From the NCBI GenBank assembly GCA_026122225.1, contig JANEZZ010002061.1:1674001-1738000 (forward strand): DNA of 64,000 nt, read 5' to 3'. The notes under the pieces are model-generated. The model was given only the letters and a program-made list of their open reading frames with translations. It ran no database searches and had not been told where the DNA came from. Within the stretch, counting starts at the first letter, position 1; each line of letters opens with the position of its first letter. Of this stretch, positions 24,081 to 34,924 are shown in pieces. A program made the translations under genes and the position numbers. The stretch is from Heloderma charlesbogerti. Lineage: Eukaryota > Chordata > Lepidosauria > Squamata > Helodermatidae.

Positions 24081-25697
24081 AACAGTTTTGTTCCAAGTAA
24101 GGGTGAAGACAGAGGTGGACTTTTTACCTAAGCATGGTGGAAGTGGTTTGAGCTGACCACACATACACTGCCCAGAAAACACTTTCCAGGAGCTGAAAAT
24201 ACTGGGATGTGTGTTGAAACCACTTGCACCACACTTAAAATGTTATATCCGTTTTCATCCTGAGGTCGATGACAGCAGTTCCTTCCCCAGTAATGTGAAC
24301 CCAGTTTTACTTTTGCCATCTCTGTTACAGACAAACATATAGCCAGTTAAGTCAAATGCTGGGGTGATGAGTTGCTCTCCACACCAGTTGTGGGTGTCCA
24401 CTCACAGGTTTTCTCTACCCCTCTTGTACCAAACAGGCTGTCTGTTTTCTTTAAAAACAAAAAAACAAAACTTGAAGCCACACTTATTCATACATATGCA
24501 TATAACATGTGTTCACTTTCACAAACGTTAAAAAACTGTTCACAAAACTATAATGGTTGTGAGGGTGGTGGGGGAGTGTGTTGGTGACATCACAGGTGTT
24601 GGCCAATAAGCAACCGCCACAGTTGGTTTTTCGGATTTGAGCTGACATGTTGAAAATCTACAGAATTGTTCCCTGCTCCCGCCTTCCCCAAAACTTACCC
24701 CAGGGAAACCCCCCCCACCCGTAAACTTGGGGAACAGTGGTAGTGCTATCGCACTACCTTTTCCACTCTTACGAAGTTACATCGGGTTTTCACCCTAACT
24801 TAAATCAACGTAAACCCACCACCACCACCAAACTGGAGGATGAAGATCATCATATTCCCTCTCAGCTTAATTTGAGCTAGCACTTACCCCATTTCTATTT
24901 GGAATTTCAAGAACGTATGACATGGTAACAAAGAAGTGAGTGTATTACAGCGTGTGCAACATGCATTTCCCCTCACCACAACTGGAATTAAGGACTCGGG
25001 CTCATACGTCAAAAGTTGTGGACCTTCAGTAGTGGTACAGCAGAGCCACGCCTCACAGGGACGCAGTGCCGGCAACGTCTGAGTAGATGAAGTCATCTGC
25101 CAATCTCCCCCCCCCCGCCCGAATTCCCTGTTCCCGCTGAGCATAGCTGCCCTCTTCACAGAAGCTGGGGAGACATTAATTTTCCCAGCTTGTTCCTCAT
25201 TGTATTTTGGGGCTGGGGGTGAGGGCTTGATCTTGGATGGGCAATTGAGACCCATTGGCTACAAAAGACCTGTTCCTGAAGGAGATGAAAACTGTTAGAA
25301 CTGGTTTGTTGCTATGGATCAACACAATTAGCCTGAATTTTGGACTCTCCTTGGGGCTGTGGCTATGGGGACTGCCATGATGAACTTCTGTCCTCGCCCC
25401 CACCCTATTTTTTTCCCTGGTCTAGCACTGCAAACAGCACCTGATGGCTGGATTTAGCTCCCCTTTGGATTTCCCACAACGCTCTTGACTTACTGTTACT
25501 CTGGGGCATTGTGGGAAATTTAAAGGGTGGCTAGACCCCACCACTGCTTGGAGCTCTGCTATGGCAGCTGGGTAAGCCTGCCAGGGCCCAACATGAGGGG
25601 CCCACCAAAAGAAACCTTGCCCAGGGCCCTCTCAATCCTGGAGCCAGCCCTGAATGTCCCACCTTTCCTTATTCGCACAGCAGGCCTCCTGCTTTAC
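24081..25697. other. Intron-like DNA downstream of exon B
   Basis: Scanned on the minus strand for a membrane exon (PQNQ and CFIFIH-like): none seen. A 123-codon minus frame at 24884-25255 has no hydrophobic segment and no family motif. Confidence 0.45.
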
Positions 25698-26759
25698 CTC
25701 CTTGGGTGGCCCCTGCTGACGCAGCTGCTCCATCTTCTCCTCGTGCTGGCGCTGGCGCTCGTTCTCGTCATGCTCATATTTCAGCCTCGTGAGCTCGAAC
25801 TCCATCCGCCTCTTCTCCAGCTCTGTCTCAATGGCTAAATCCAACCTGCTGCTCGACCACTCTGGCTCTGCCCCGCTGACCACGATGCGGGGCACCTGCA
25901 GGCCAAGGTGTTCAGTCACCCCGTCATTTGGCTGCTCTGGAGGCTTCCCTGCTTCGGGGCAATTCTCCCCGTGCTGCTCCAGCTTTGGGCTTTCCTGAGG
26001 CCTGCTCGTCTCGCAGGGGGGCTTCTTTTCATTCATCTCTGGCAGGCAGACTTCCATGGCCAGCTGGAGTTCTATCCTCATCTTCCCCGCCTCACCAAGG
26101 GCCACAGAAGTTGTCTCCACTGCGGCTTCTGCCATGCCACCAACGGTAGATTTCTGGCTTACCACTCGGAAACTTCCTTGCCGCTGGCGCATGCGCTCTA
26201 TCTTTTCTTCATGCTGCCGCTGCTTCTCCTTTTCCTCGTACATTTTCCGTTCATGCTGCCTCTGCCTCTCGTTCTCCTCAGAGATGTGCTTCAGCTTCGC
26301 CAGTTCAAATTCCATGCGCATCTTCTCCAGCTCGATTTCTGTGATGGGGTCCAGCTTGCCAACAAGCTGTTCCTCTTCCCCTCGAGTGCCTGTTCTGGAT
26401 GGCGACTGCTGGCGGATGTGCTCCATCTTTTCCTCATGCTGCCGCTGCTTGTCGTTCTCCTCGTGCTGCCGCTTCAGCACTGCCAGCTCAAAGTCCAGCC
26501 GCATCTTCTCCATCTCGCCGTCAGCTCCCTGGCTTTGCCTGTCATTTCTCTGCTCCTGCTCCTGCTCCTTAACAAGGTTGCTCTTTTCCTCTTTGTGGTC
26601 ATTCTTATTCTCCTTGGCAGCTGCTTCCATTTGCAAAGGGCTGTTTATGGCTTCTAACTGGCGCCTGGTCTCTAATGGTGTTCTCTGGTCTCCGTTAGCC
26701 AGAGCATCAGTCACAGCAGTGGGGACCGATGATGGCGCTGGAGGGTTGACATTGGCATC
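25698..26759 (-). CDS. TMEM247-like middle exon B, enlarged by coiled-coil repeats
   Basis: The minus-strand acceptor is GTGTTTTAG|GAT at 26759 and the donor is AAG GAG|GTAAAG after 25698. There are 354 codons, phase 0 at both ends, no stop. The first residues (DANVNPPAPSSVPTAVTDA) align with the start of the plus-strand exon at 45278. Charged units of the form EKMRxxFELxxLK...QRQHEEKMExxRQQ occur at residues 82-118, 142-192 (with an internal QRQHE duplication) and 311-350. A decayed unit (GKMRIELQLAMEV) lies near 225-237. A KE/EQ-rich stretch occupies residues 48-75. Such a long clean frame with matching splice sites argues for a real exon under selection. Neither an upstream nor a membrane exon was found. 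The opposite-strand frame (25908-26657) is a shadow. Confidence 0.75.
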
Positions 26760-26924
26760 CTAAAACACATGGAGCGGGGAATCAGACTTTCATTTCTGAG
26801 AGGGAATAATTAACAAAGTCATAGGGGAATTAAAAAAAAATTTTTTTTCAAATGTCCCAGGCCAAAATGGTTCTATTGCAGAGAAGACTTTGTTCTGCTG
26901 TAATTAAGGGTGCATAATACCATT

Positions 26925-27308
26925 GTTCTTGCTGAGCTCTTGCTCTCTAAAATATATGTTTCTAAGCTGACAAGACGCAAGAACGTCTTATCTAGTTAGC
27001 AAGGCTAAGGTCAGAATAGTGGATATCATGTTCTTGCATATTATGTTCTTTGTTCATCATGGCCTATGACCCAGTTCCTGGGATATAGACAATGGTGCTA
27101 AGAGAGGAAATGTTGAGGACTGCGACCCCACACGGGAGGGGGAGGAGGAGCCGTTTCATATGTGTCACAATGTCTATAAAAACAATGTGCTGATGTAAAT
27201 CTGGGCTTCTGGCTCTTTAGAAATGATTCCAGCCTTAAGCCCGCGCGTTAAATAAAGAAACTCTTTTTCCTTCACTCCGTGGTCTCTCTGACTCTGAGTT
27301 CTGCAACA
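26925..27308 (+). repeat. 5' LTR of the endogenous retrovirus (5' end missing)
   Basis: It aligns without gaps to 32611-32994, with nine differences over 384 positions by eye. TATAAAAA lies at 27175-27182, AATAAA at 27251-27256, and it ends CTGCAACA. The first 55 bp present in the 3' LTR (32556-32610) are absent, so its left end is truncated or replaced. Confidence 0.92.
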
Positions 27309-27312
27309 TAAA

Positions 27313-27330
27313 TGGTGCCGTGACTCGGAT
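27313..27330 (+). promoter_or_regulatory. Retroviral primer-binding site (tRNA-His)
   Basis: TGGTGCCGTGACTCGGAT starts 4 bp after the LTR end. It is exactly complementary to the 3' end of vertebrate tRNA-His including CCA (from memory of that tRNA). It fixes the strand and the 5' LTR boundary. Confidence 0.88.
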
Positions 27331-28047
27331 GTGGCAGGCTCTGAGACAGAGAGGTGGCAGTTGCCTGCTCTTAATTGCCGCACTGGGAGGGAGAGCTCGG
27401 CGCACGCTTCCCTTTCTTGGCGCCACCGACCTTTTTGTCGGGTAAACAGGAGAAAGCCTGTGCCGGGATCGCCCAAACGGCAGCGAGCAGCAAGAGAACC
27501 TTGAGAAGCGGAGGAAGGAACTTGAGCCCTGCCTGTATCGCAGCTGCAATTGACTTGAAACCCACATTGGAAGCCTTCAGGAGTAAGGCAAGTATGGAGT
27601 AAAAGAGGGCCCCGCCTTTAGGGAGAAAGGCCACTGGGCAGAAAAAAAGAGGGCCCCACCTTATGGAGAAGGTCAGTGTTAGTATATGTATACAAAAGAA
27701 CCTACCCCTTGCGGGTAGAAGGGGGGCCTGATCACACCCCCGAGCGGGTGCCAGTACTCAGCCGGCCAGTACTCAGCAGGAAGCTGGGGAAGCTGGGGAA
27801 GCCGCTTTCCGCTCTAGTGAAAAGTGGGGAAAGTGGGTGGCAGGGACATATGAATAAAGTGGTGAAAATTGATGATTGTGTGAGTGGCTACTGCGGTTTC
27901 TGTCGCATACCGTTGACCGTCGGGGTGCCCAGGCCAGTAGCGAAGTGCGTGGTGTGAAATTCCTTTTGTGTCGGCCAGTGAGACCCCTTACTCACTGACC
28001 AATCCCCTTTCCCTCCTTGTGTCTGTCTTTATCTTAGGAGGGAGGCT

Positions 28048-28254
28048 ATGGGAGGTGGGGGAAGCAAGACTTGCACCCCCTTGAGATGTATGTTAAAAAA
28101 AAAAAGGAAAAAGATTTTTTTTAAAGGATTCAGAATAGAGAGAGGAAACAGCAAAAAGCTCAAGGCTGAGCTAAAAGAAAAAACAAAAACAAGAACAAGA
28201 ACAAGATCTGAGGCTGTTAATCACAGAAATGTTGCAAGACAGCCTGGCTTTTAA
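28048..28254 (+). pseudogene. Remnant of retroviral gag start (matrix)
   Basis: An ATG begins MGGGGSK, a typical N-myristoylation signal of matrix proteins, followed by a basic lysine-rich stretch. The frame runs only 68 codons and then stops; an A-rich, T-rich slippage-prone region at 28090-28125 probably shifted it. No continuous Gag follows. Position after a 740-bp leader fits a gag start. Confidence 0.5.
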
Positions 28255-30248
28255 CGAAGCATGGGAGTGTGAGGCCGAAGAAGTAGCTAGTGCGCCGGGA
28301 GGGGAGCAGGAGAATTGCCCACAAAGTTCTGAGTTGTGCAACATCATCACCTCGCCTAATTGAGATGAAATCCCTAAGAAATGGAAACTGAAAATGAAGA
28401 CCCGGAAGATGAAGGTGCAAAATGGAATAAAGGTGAAAAATCAGCCCCCAGGGCACAGGCTAGACCCCTCTTTGAGTGGAAAGTGTGCCATAAGACGGTC
28501 CCAAGGCAGAATGAAGCGGAGAGACCATGCTGAAGATCTCTGTCAAGGTAACCGTGTTTAGCTTTGAACTGTGTTAAAATTGCATAGAGCCTGTAGCTAC
28601 TGACCAACAGCTATATGATTTCTGAAAAGCGTAACCATTAAACTTTTGCCGTGGGATTCCCTGCAATGAAGAAATCTCACTGATTTAAGTGTCCAGTGTT
28701 AAACTGCCTGAGTGTGTGTGCTGAAGAGACCGAGAAACCAGACAGCATGTTCCTGGCCAAGCCAAAATTATGCTACTACCATGCTCCTGGAAGCTGCAAT
28801 AAACTGTGTAACCTGGGAGACCCAACGTGATTGAGAAGAAAAGAAGATATTGGAGTAACTGTCTTGAAAAACAGTGAAATCTGTGTAGCTGGCTGGCTGA
28901 CGCGGTCAGTGATGTTACAACTTTAAATTAAGACTGTTTTCCTGTTTGAGACCCCAGCGAAGAAAGCTAACCTGAGTTATTTGTTGCCCGTGCCAAAGCA
29001 AAGAATTTGGCTGCCCTGTACCTCATCGTGTCCTGTTTTAATCTTGGGATTTACAAATACAAACAAACTGGGAAGCTTGCCTTTGAAGTCCTGCAAATCA
29101 CCCCACCGCCTCCCCAAAGAAAATTAATGGCTGCCTAAAAAAATGCAAGTATAAAGTGATGCCCATCACCCCCCAGTGTCCTGAGTTTTGGCACTTTGCT
29201 TTCGTGTACCAGGTTAGAAGAGAGAGAAAAAAGAGTAAGTTTTTAAAATGTCTGTGAGAACCTGACAGAAGTAAAATAAAATTTACAGAGGAGTTGCCCA
29301 GGTTAAAGCGTCACAGCTAGAGAGCTGAGCTGTGCCGCTCTGTTTAAAAGTTAAAGGCCCTTGTCTGTCAGAAGGGGTGTAGGGCCACACTTCCCCTTTT
29401 TAAACTGATGCAAAAATGGGGAGCCTTTGCTGGAAACATCTCATCTTCATTGCCCAGAGCCTTCTCTGTTTGCCTCCATCATTGTCTGGGCTTTTTAGAG
29501 ACACTCTGCACATGGACTAAAATTTTGAATTGTCAGAGACTTGCCATGGACAGTGCTGTGAAGCTTTTCATAAACTTGAACTCTCATTGCTGTAGACTGT
29601 GTGTCTGTGTTTGTAGTCAGCTCAGTGTACAGCTGGATCTGCTCCATCATGCCTTACCATGCAAGAAGTGTTTTCCATTCATTGTGCTAAATTGAAAAAA
29701 AGTTTGTTGTGTGTATTTTATGATTTCTTAGATATCATAAAATATATGTGATATTTGCAGATGTTTTTACTGTTAGTTGCAACTCCAAATGATACTGAGT
29801 GTGGTTCCCAATGGTTGACAAGAAGAAAGAGAAAGAACATTTGTAGAAAAAGCGTGGCCATAGTTGCCCCAGGGTGAATTAAAAGCAGCTGATTATGCCT
29901 GGAGCTTATTACCTAGGGGTAAAGTAGCCACAATAATGTAATAGTTCTTTAAGATGAGAAAATGTAACTAGAAGGAGAAAAACAGCCTATCCCAAATGTG
30001 CGTCATTGGGAGTAGTGTAGAGCAGAAAAGTTTAAGTAAGTGAGTTTAACTTGCAAAAAAGACAAATAAAGAGACAAGGCTGGTGCATAGAGCGGAGAGT
30101 TATATAGAAAGTTTGAAACATAATCTGCAATACAGGCAGATCAGCAAAAGAAAGAAAAAGCAAGAGAGGGAAGGAGAGATTTCTCTCTCCCAACACACAA
30201 GCGGGGCTAAAGCGCCTCACCCAGTATCAAACCCTGCTGTTAGAAGCC

Positions 30249-30500
30249 ATGAGAGCAAGTATAAAAAAGTCATTTAATATGACTAAAGTGTCTGAAGTGC
30301 TGCAAGGTGCCACTGAAGCCCCCAGAGCGTACTTGGAGCGTCTTTTAAATGCCTATCGCCGGTATACCTCCCTCGACCCAGAGGCCCAAGAAGACGTGGG
30401 CAAGAAAAAGAAGACCCGGCAGAGGCAAAAAATTCTTAAGAAAAAACCAGTGTGCCCAGTGCAGACAAGATGGACATTAGTGGCATGAATGTCCAAATAA
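30249..30500 (+). pseudogene. Remnant of retroviral gag (capsid homology region and nucleocapsid)
   Basis: The frame from 30249 contains EVLQGATEAPRAYLERL and AYRRYTSLDPEAQE, the pattern of the gammaretroviral capsid major homology region. It runs into a basic KKKKTRQRQK linker. A CCHC knuckle (C-X2-C-X4-H-X4-C) is readable at 30451-30492 in another frame, with an in-frame TAG directly after the histidine. So there is at least one frameshift and one stop. Confidence 0.65.
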
Positions 30501-30659
30501 AATAAATCAAATACAAAAGAGAAAACCAAAGGAGCCAGAATAGGCGAAGAAGGAGACAGCTTGGTTGGCAACCACACTGGCAAAAGCAGGGGTCTATAAA
30601 AATGTATAAAGAAGCCCCCTTCATTAAAATGGCTAAAGCCAAAAGTCTTAAATAAGACA

Positions 30660-30930
30660 GACCAGGCCCCCTTAATCTCAGCCCCGGGAAGCCCCTGGTC
30701 ACTGCCACTGTGAAGGGCCGTGACATTGACTTCATGATTGACACTGGAGTGGCATCAAGAGCAAGCAAACGTTAGCCTTAAACAAGAAGTCCAAACACTG
30801 GGCAAAGTTCTTCAAGCCCAGCGTCGTTTTGTCTTAGAAAATAGGCCCCAATTCCCATCACAAAAGATCACCCTTTCCAACCAAAAGATGAAGTATGAGT
30901 TAAAGAGGGAAAAAATAACCCTTTAACTCC
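30660..30930 (+). pseudogene. Remnant of retroviral protease
   Basis: The stretch around 30685-30755 reads VTATVKGRDIDFMIDTGVA-like, with the aspartic protease DTG triad at 30740-30748. The usual next residue is altered, and after about five codons the protease similarity ends. From 30756 on, a lysine/glutamine-rich reading to 30926 has no recognised counterpart. Reverse transcriptase motifs are not seen, marking a large deletion. Confidence 0.5.
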
Positions 30931-31500
30931 CAGATAGAGAGGACCAAAAACTGTTATACTTTCCACCCCCACAGCTATAAAAGTAGCTGAAATTAAACCC
31001 TGGATACATTAGACACGAGTCAAAAGAACGAGAGGGGGGAAATGGACTATAAACAAAAATCCTAAAAATCCTTTAAAAATTATTCTAAAAAAGCAGTAAG
31101 AAGACTCAGGCTAGACCTTACTGTGGGCACACTGGGAGACTGTCCACTCTGCGTACGGTCAGACCTGCAACTAGAGAAATTGAAGAAGGGGACTAGACCC
31201 TACTGCAGCTAGCCAGGTGAATAGCTGCCCGGCGTATGGTCAGATCCCAAAGAAGATCAAACATGCATGTTGTAGTGTTAGTAGTGTTGCATTGTGTTTC
31301 CTTAATAAGGTGCAAAAGGGGGGTCTGCCCCTAGAGAAGGAAATCTGTCCCAGTGATTCGCTGATAATTACTGGCTTCACTTAGCTAACATCACTGGAGT
31401 AAAACATTTTTGTTTACCAAAAGATATACCTGCAAACAGGCTTATTAGCTCTTGTCTAATACCTGTCTGTAGACATCCTGAGAAAATTTAAAAAGATACA

Positions 31501-32480
31501 ATGTTACGCAATTATGGTATAGGCTTGACTTATTCCCAAAATGCTGATTGGGGCGTAGTTGCAAAGATCCTACCCCCTACAGAATTTACTTTACGTACCC
31601 CCATCGTTGCTAAAACAAGTGCTACGTGTGCACGAATGCTTAATTATCAAAAATTTTCCAGAAAATGTAAAGCTATCCCTGGCCCCCCTTCCACTGTAAT
31701 GAAATTCAAAACATATCTTTTAATGATGCCCACATACTTTTGCCTCATGGATGGTTTTAGACATGTAGTTCCCGCACTTGGTCATTCATTCCTGCCAACT
31801 TGTCTAATAACCACCCATGTTGCCTCAGCCGCCTGGTGCCAATTCTTCCCCTGTGGCCCGAGAAAATCCGTCGATGGCAGCCTCGAGCACTCCAACTAAC
31901 TAAAAATTGTAATAGTCATGTGCAGTTATATTCTGACTCAGAAAAATTGGCCTTAGCAATGTCACTGGTTGGGGTTCCAGGTTTAGCCTTGGCTAATAGT
32001 CTGGAGACCAACCGGTTAGCTTGCAGCTTAGCCAAAAGCATAAATGCCACCTCACGAGCATTGTCATTATTAAATAAAGAGTTGCGTGATCTAAGAGGTG
32101 CAGTTCTAGAAAATAGAGCTGGTATAGATTACCTCTTCCTTCTTCATCATTTAAATTGTGAGATATACCAAAAGCTCTGTTGTTTTAACTTAACTGATAA
32201 TGGCAATGCTGTAGATGAGCAGATCAACAAGCTGCACAATATAGTAGCTAACAAAACAATAAGACAAAACAATTAGCTAAATTAGTTAACCCCTTGGCTT
32301 CCAGATCTTAGCTGGCTTGAAACATTGTTCATCCTAATTCTACCAGTGTTGTTCATAAGAGTTCTGGTATGTCTCTGCGTTCCTTGTCTTATGCTCTGTT
32401 TAACCAATCTGTTTTATGTCTCAGCTAGTAAAACTGCTGCCCTCTACGCTCTAATAGCCCAACAAGAGGCTAAGTAATAT
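31501..32480 (+). pseudogene. Remnant of retroviral env (surface and membrane subunits)
   Basis: Broken frames at 31501-31899 and 31800-32276 cover the end of the surface subunit and the membrane subunit. The latter has a hydrophobic Ala/Leu-rich stretch near 31955-31995, a heptad-like helix, and C-X6-CC (cysteines at 32157, 32178, 32181) followed by FNLTD. A hydrophobic membrane-anchor reading follows at about 32300-32478 in a different frame after a stop at 32274-32276. The C-X6-CC context with RAGIDYL resembles alpharetrovirus-type Env more than gammaretroviral. It cannot encode a full protein. Confidence 0.7.
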
Positions 32481-32555
32481 GTATGTCACAAAAAGCTTTG
32501 TATAGTTATCAGAAATGCTATAATTGTAATGAAATTATGCATTTAAGGGGGGAAT

Positions 32556-32994
32556 GTAGCAGCCATATCGGGGGTCAGACTAAGTAGCCTCATGCAGTCT
32601 CATGCTTCATGTTCTTGCTGAGCTCTTGCTCTCTAAAATATATGTTCGTAAGCTGACAAGACGCAAGAATGACTTATCTAGTTAGCAAGGCTAAGGTCAG
32701 AATAGTGGATATCATGTTCTTGCATATTATGTTCTTTGTTTATCATGGCCTATGACCCAGTTCCTGGGATATAGACAATGGTGCTAAGAGAGGAAATGTT
32801 GAGGACTGCAACCCCACATGGGAGGGGGAGGAGGAGCCGTTTCATATGTGTCACAATGTCTATAAAAACAGTGTGCTGATGTAAATCGGGGCTTCTGGCT
32901 CTTTAGAAATGATTCCAGCCTTAAGCCCGCGCGTTAAATAAAGAAACTCTTTTTCCTTCACTCCGTGGTCTCTCTGACTCTGAGTTCTGCAACA
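32556..32994 (+). repeat. 3' LTR of the endogenous retrovirus
   Basis: It starts TGTAGCAGCC right after the polypurine tract AAGGGGGGAA and ends GCAACA, giving canonical TG...CA ends and 439 bp. TATAAAAA lies at 32861 and AATAAA at 32937-32942. Confidence 0.92.
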
Positions 32995-33810
32995 AACACG
33001 CAAAACAGATTGGGCCTCAGACGTTTGCCATGTAATGGAATATAGTAAGGAGGAAACGAAGGTTTTCAGCATTTTGGTTTATAAAAGTGTAAAGGAGACT
33101 GTATAATGTAAGGCAATGTTATATTATTCTGTGCCATGATTTGGAGGGGGTTGCTATACTTGGAGTTAATGTGGATGTACTCACCCTGACCAGAGGGGTA
33201 TTTAAATCAAAGCCCCATGGGGCAGATGGGGTAAGTAGGACAGCATTTGGTTATTGGTGCTAGCTCCTGTTCAAGGACATTTGAATGCAGAAGAGCAGAA
33301 TGGACCAAGTGCAGCTGGTTGCAATGAGGAATTAAGAGATTGTCCTAGTTTCTTGGGAGCTGTGATGTAGCGCTTTTCTACATGAGGCATTTATTATGCA
33401 CTCATCATTCCTTATGCATGGTTGTTTAGAGGCTCTTTAGACAATGAGGTGACCCTCCAGTTTCACTTCTTTCTTTAAACAGGACTTTTGTCAAGGTTTT
33501 TTAGAGGACAGAAAACGGAGTATTATTTGTGAAAGTGAAAGAAAAGCCCTTTTCAACTTGTATATTATGCTATTCTGCGATACCACAGTGCCACCTAGAG
33601 GTTATGTAATGAAAAAGAAAAGGAAACGCTCATCATGTAGTGCCCAGTTCTCAATTCTGTGGCGAAGGTGAACATTGATACAGTGGATTCACAGCCTCAT
33701 GTAGAAAAGCTTGTATTTTCTTGCCTTTTGGATGAAAGAGATGGCTGATCCTGCCTGGACCTGAAGCTGCTTTACTGTTGAGTAGAAAAGTCATGAAAGT
33801 CCACTTGGGG
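32995..33810. other. No recognised feature
   Basis: Right flank of the endogenous retrovirus; no target duplication found. Confidence 0.45.
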
Positions 33811-34140
33811 CTCGAGGGTTGGTGCCTTCTCACCGGCTCAGTCCCCGGACACCAGTCTGCGGATCCCTGCACTTGCCTGACTTGGCGCACACCATTTACA
33901 CAAAATTAAATGGGGCTATTTACGGCTGCCATTTTATGCAAATGGTGACATACGTAAATAGCGGAGCCACCATTTTTTGTGTAAAATGGCAGCTCGCAGC
34001 ATGTGGGGATGCCACGCACCCTTCGCCAGGCACCCGCAGACTGTCCAGTAGCTTGCGCGGCATGCCAAGCAGAGGCAGGCGGCCAGCAAGGGTCCGGCAA
34101 ATGGTGTGCAAGGCGGGCTCTGGTCCGTTCGCACATCCCT
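33811..34140. repeat. CpG-rich repeat with nested inverted arms
   Basis: 33926-33950 and 33966-33992 are inverted (TGCCATTTTATGCAAATGGTG against CACCATTTTTTGTGTAAAATG). Outer arms are TTGGCGCACACCATT (33885-33899) and AATGGTGTGCAAGGCG (34098-34113). High CpG compared with its surroundings. Confidence 0.5.
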
Positions 34141-34565
34141 ACTGTTGAGCTGCTGAGAGACCTGTGCGGAAGGAATGAGAACCTGTTCTACAGACTAGGG
34201 TTTGGTGGCTGCAACGGAGCTGGAGGCTGGTCGTCCCTGAGCCAATGTTGAGAGTGATGATACTTTGTTATGTTTTGTAACTGGCTACTCAACCCTGGCT
34301 TGGGATGTTTGTGGTCAATCCATCCCTGGACATTTGAGGAATTGTGCTAAGCCATTCAGTTCAGCTGGGCTACCCTGCCAAGGGTTCATTGGGAGGTTGC
34401 TTTTATAAGGATATTCTGCTGAGTTGGGTGATTTATGTTTAATGTGTTCTAATAAATCTTTTGTTAATTGATTTGCCCTTGTCCAGATATGTGAGTAGGG
34501 TTAACTGCCTGGTTGTAAGTAATGAGACTTGAGGAAACATAAGAAGATTAGAGCTAGTATTGTGT

Positions 34566-34708
34566 TGGGCAGCGTCCCCTAACCTGGGCCCCTCCGGAAG
34601 TTTTAGACTACAAATTCCATCACCCCTAACTACTGGCCATGCTGGCTGGGGCTGAAGGGAACTGTAGTCCAAAACATCTGGAGGACATAAGGTTGGGAAG
34701 GCTGGTAT
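34566..34708. repeat. H1 palindromic element
   Basis: CCTAACCTGGGCCCCTCCGG left arm; AACTGTAGTCCAAAACATCTG, GAGGACATAAGGTTGGGAAGG right arm. Confidence 0.7.
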
Positions 34709-34724
34709 AAGAAAACTCAGGTTC

Positions 34725-34770
34725 AATTCCCCTCAGGCATAAAGCTCACTGGGTGACGATAGGCCTGTTG
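34725..34770 (+). mobile_element. SINE fragment
   Basis: AGGTTCAATTCCCCTCAGGC and AAGCTCACTGGGTGACGATAG are remnants of the B box and core of the MIR/CORE-like family. Confidence 0.4.
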
Positions 34771-34924
34771 TCAGCGCTTGGTACCGTCAGGCATTTGCCA
34801 AGAGCGTGAGCCCTTCAGAGAGCCTGTCTCCCCTTCTTTTCCCTTCCCTTACCAAGAGGCAGGCCTGGGTCAGCAGCAGCAAAAAGAAAAGCCAGTGTAG
34901 CTGGCAAGTGCTGCTATTGGCACT

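Larger units (their letters stand above)
26925..32994 (+). mobile_element. Endogenous retrovirus, tRNA-His primed, internally degraded
   Basis: Two LTR copies (26925-27308 and 32556-32994) flank about 5.2 kb. A primer-binding site complementary to the tRNA-His 3' end follows the 5' LTR, and a polypurine tract precedes the 3' LTR. The interior keeps a myristoylation-type Gag start (28048), a capsid major-homology-like segment (30270-30395), a stop-containing zinc knuckle, a protease DTG, and Env remnants (31501-32480). No reverse transcriptase or integrase is recognisable, so most of pol is deleted. The 28260-30240 stretch shows nothing I can name. The element lies antisense to exon B. Gag looks gammaretrovirus-like, while the Env membrane subunit looks more like the avian alpharetrovirus type; this mix is inference from motifs. 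Confidence 0.9.

Noticed and set aside
24884..25255. 123-codon minus-strand frame downstream of exon B as a possible next exon
   Set aside because: No hydrophobic segment, no family motif and no good acceptor at its start.
25908..26657. 249-codon plus-strand open frame opposite exon B
   Set aside because: It is the antisense shadow of a repetitive GC-rich coding exon: leucine-rich composition mirrors the Glu/Gln-rich codons, and it has no splice or start context.
31800..32276. Captured, functional env (syncytin-like) gene
   Set aside because: The surface subunit is broken, the frame stops before the membrane anchor, and there is no single open frame; it is only a remnant.
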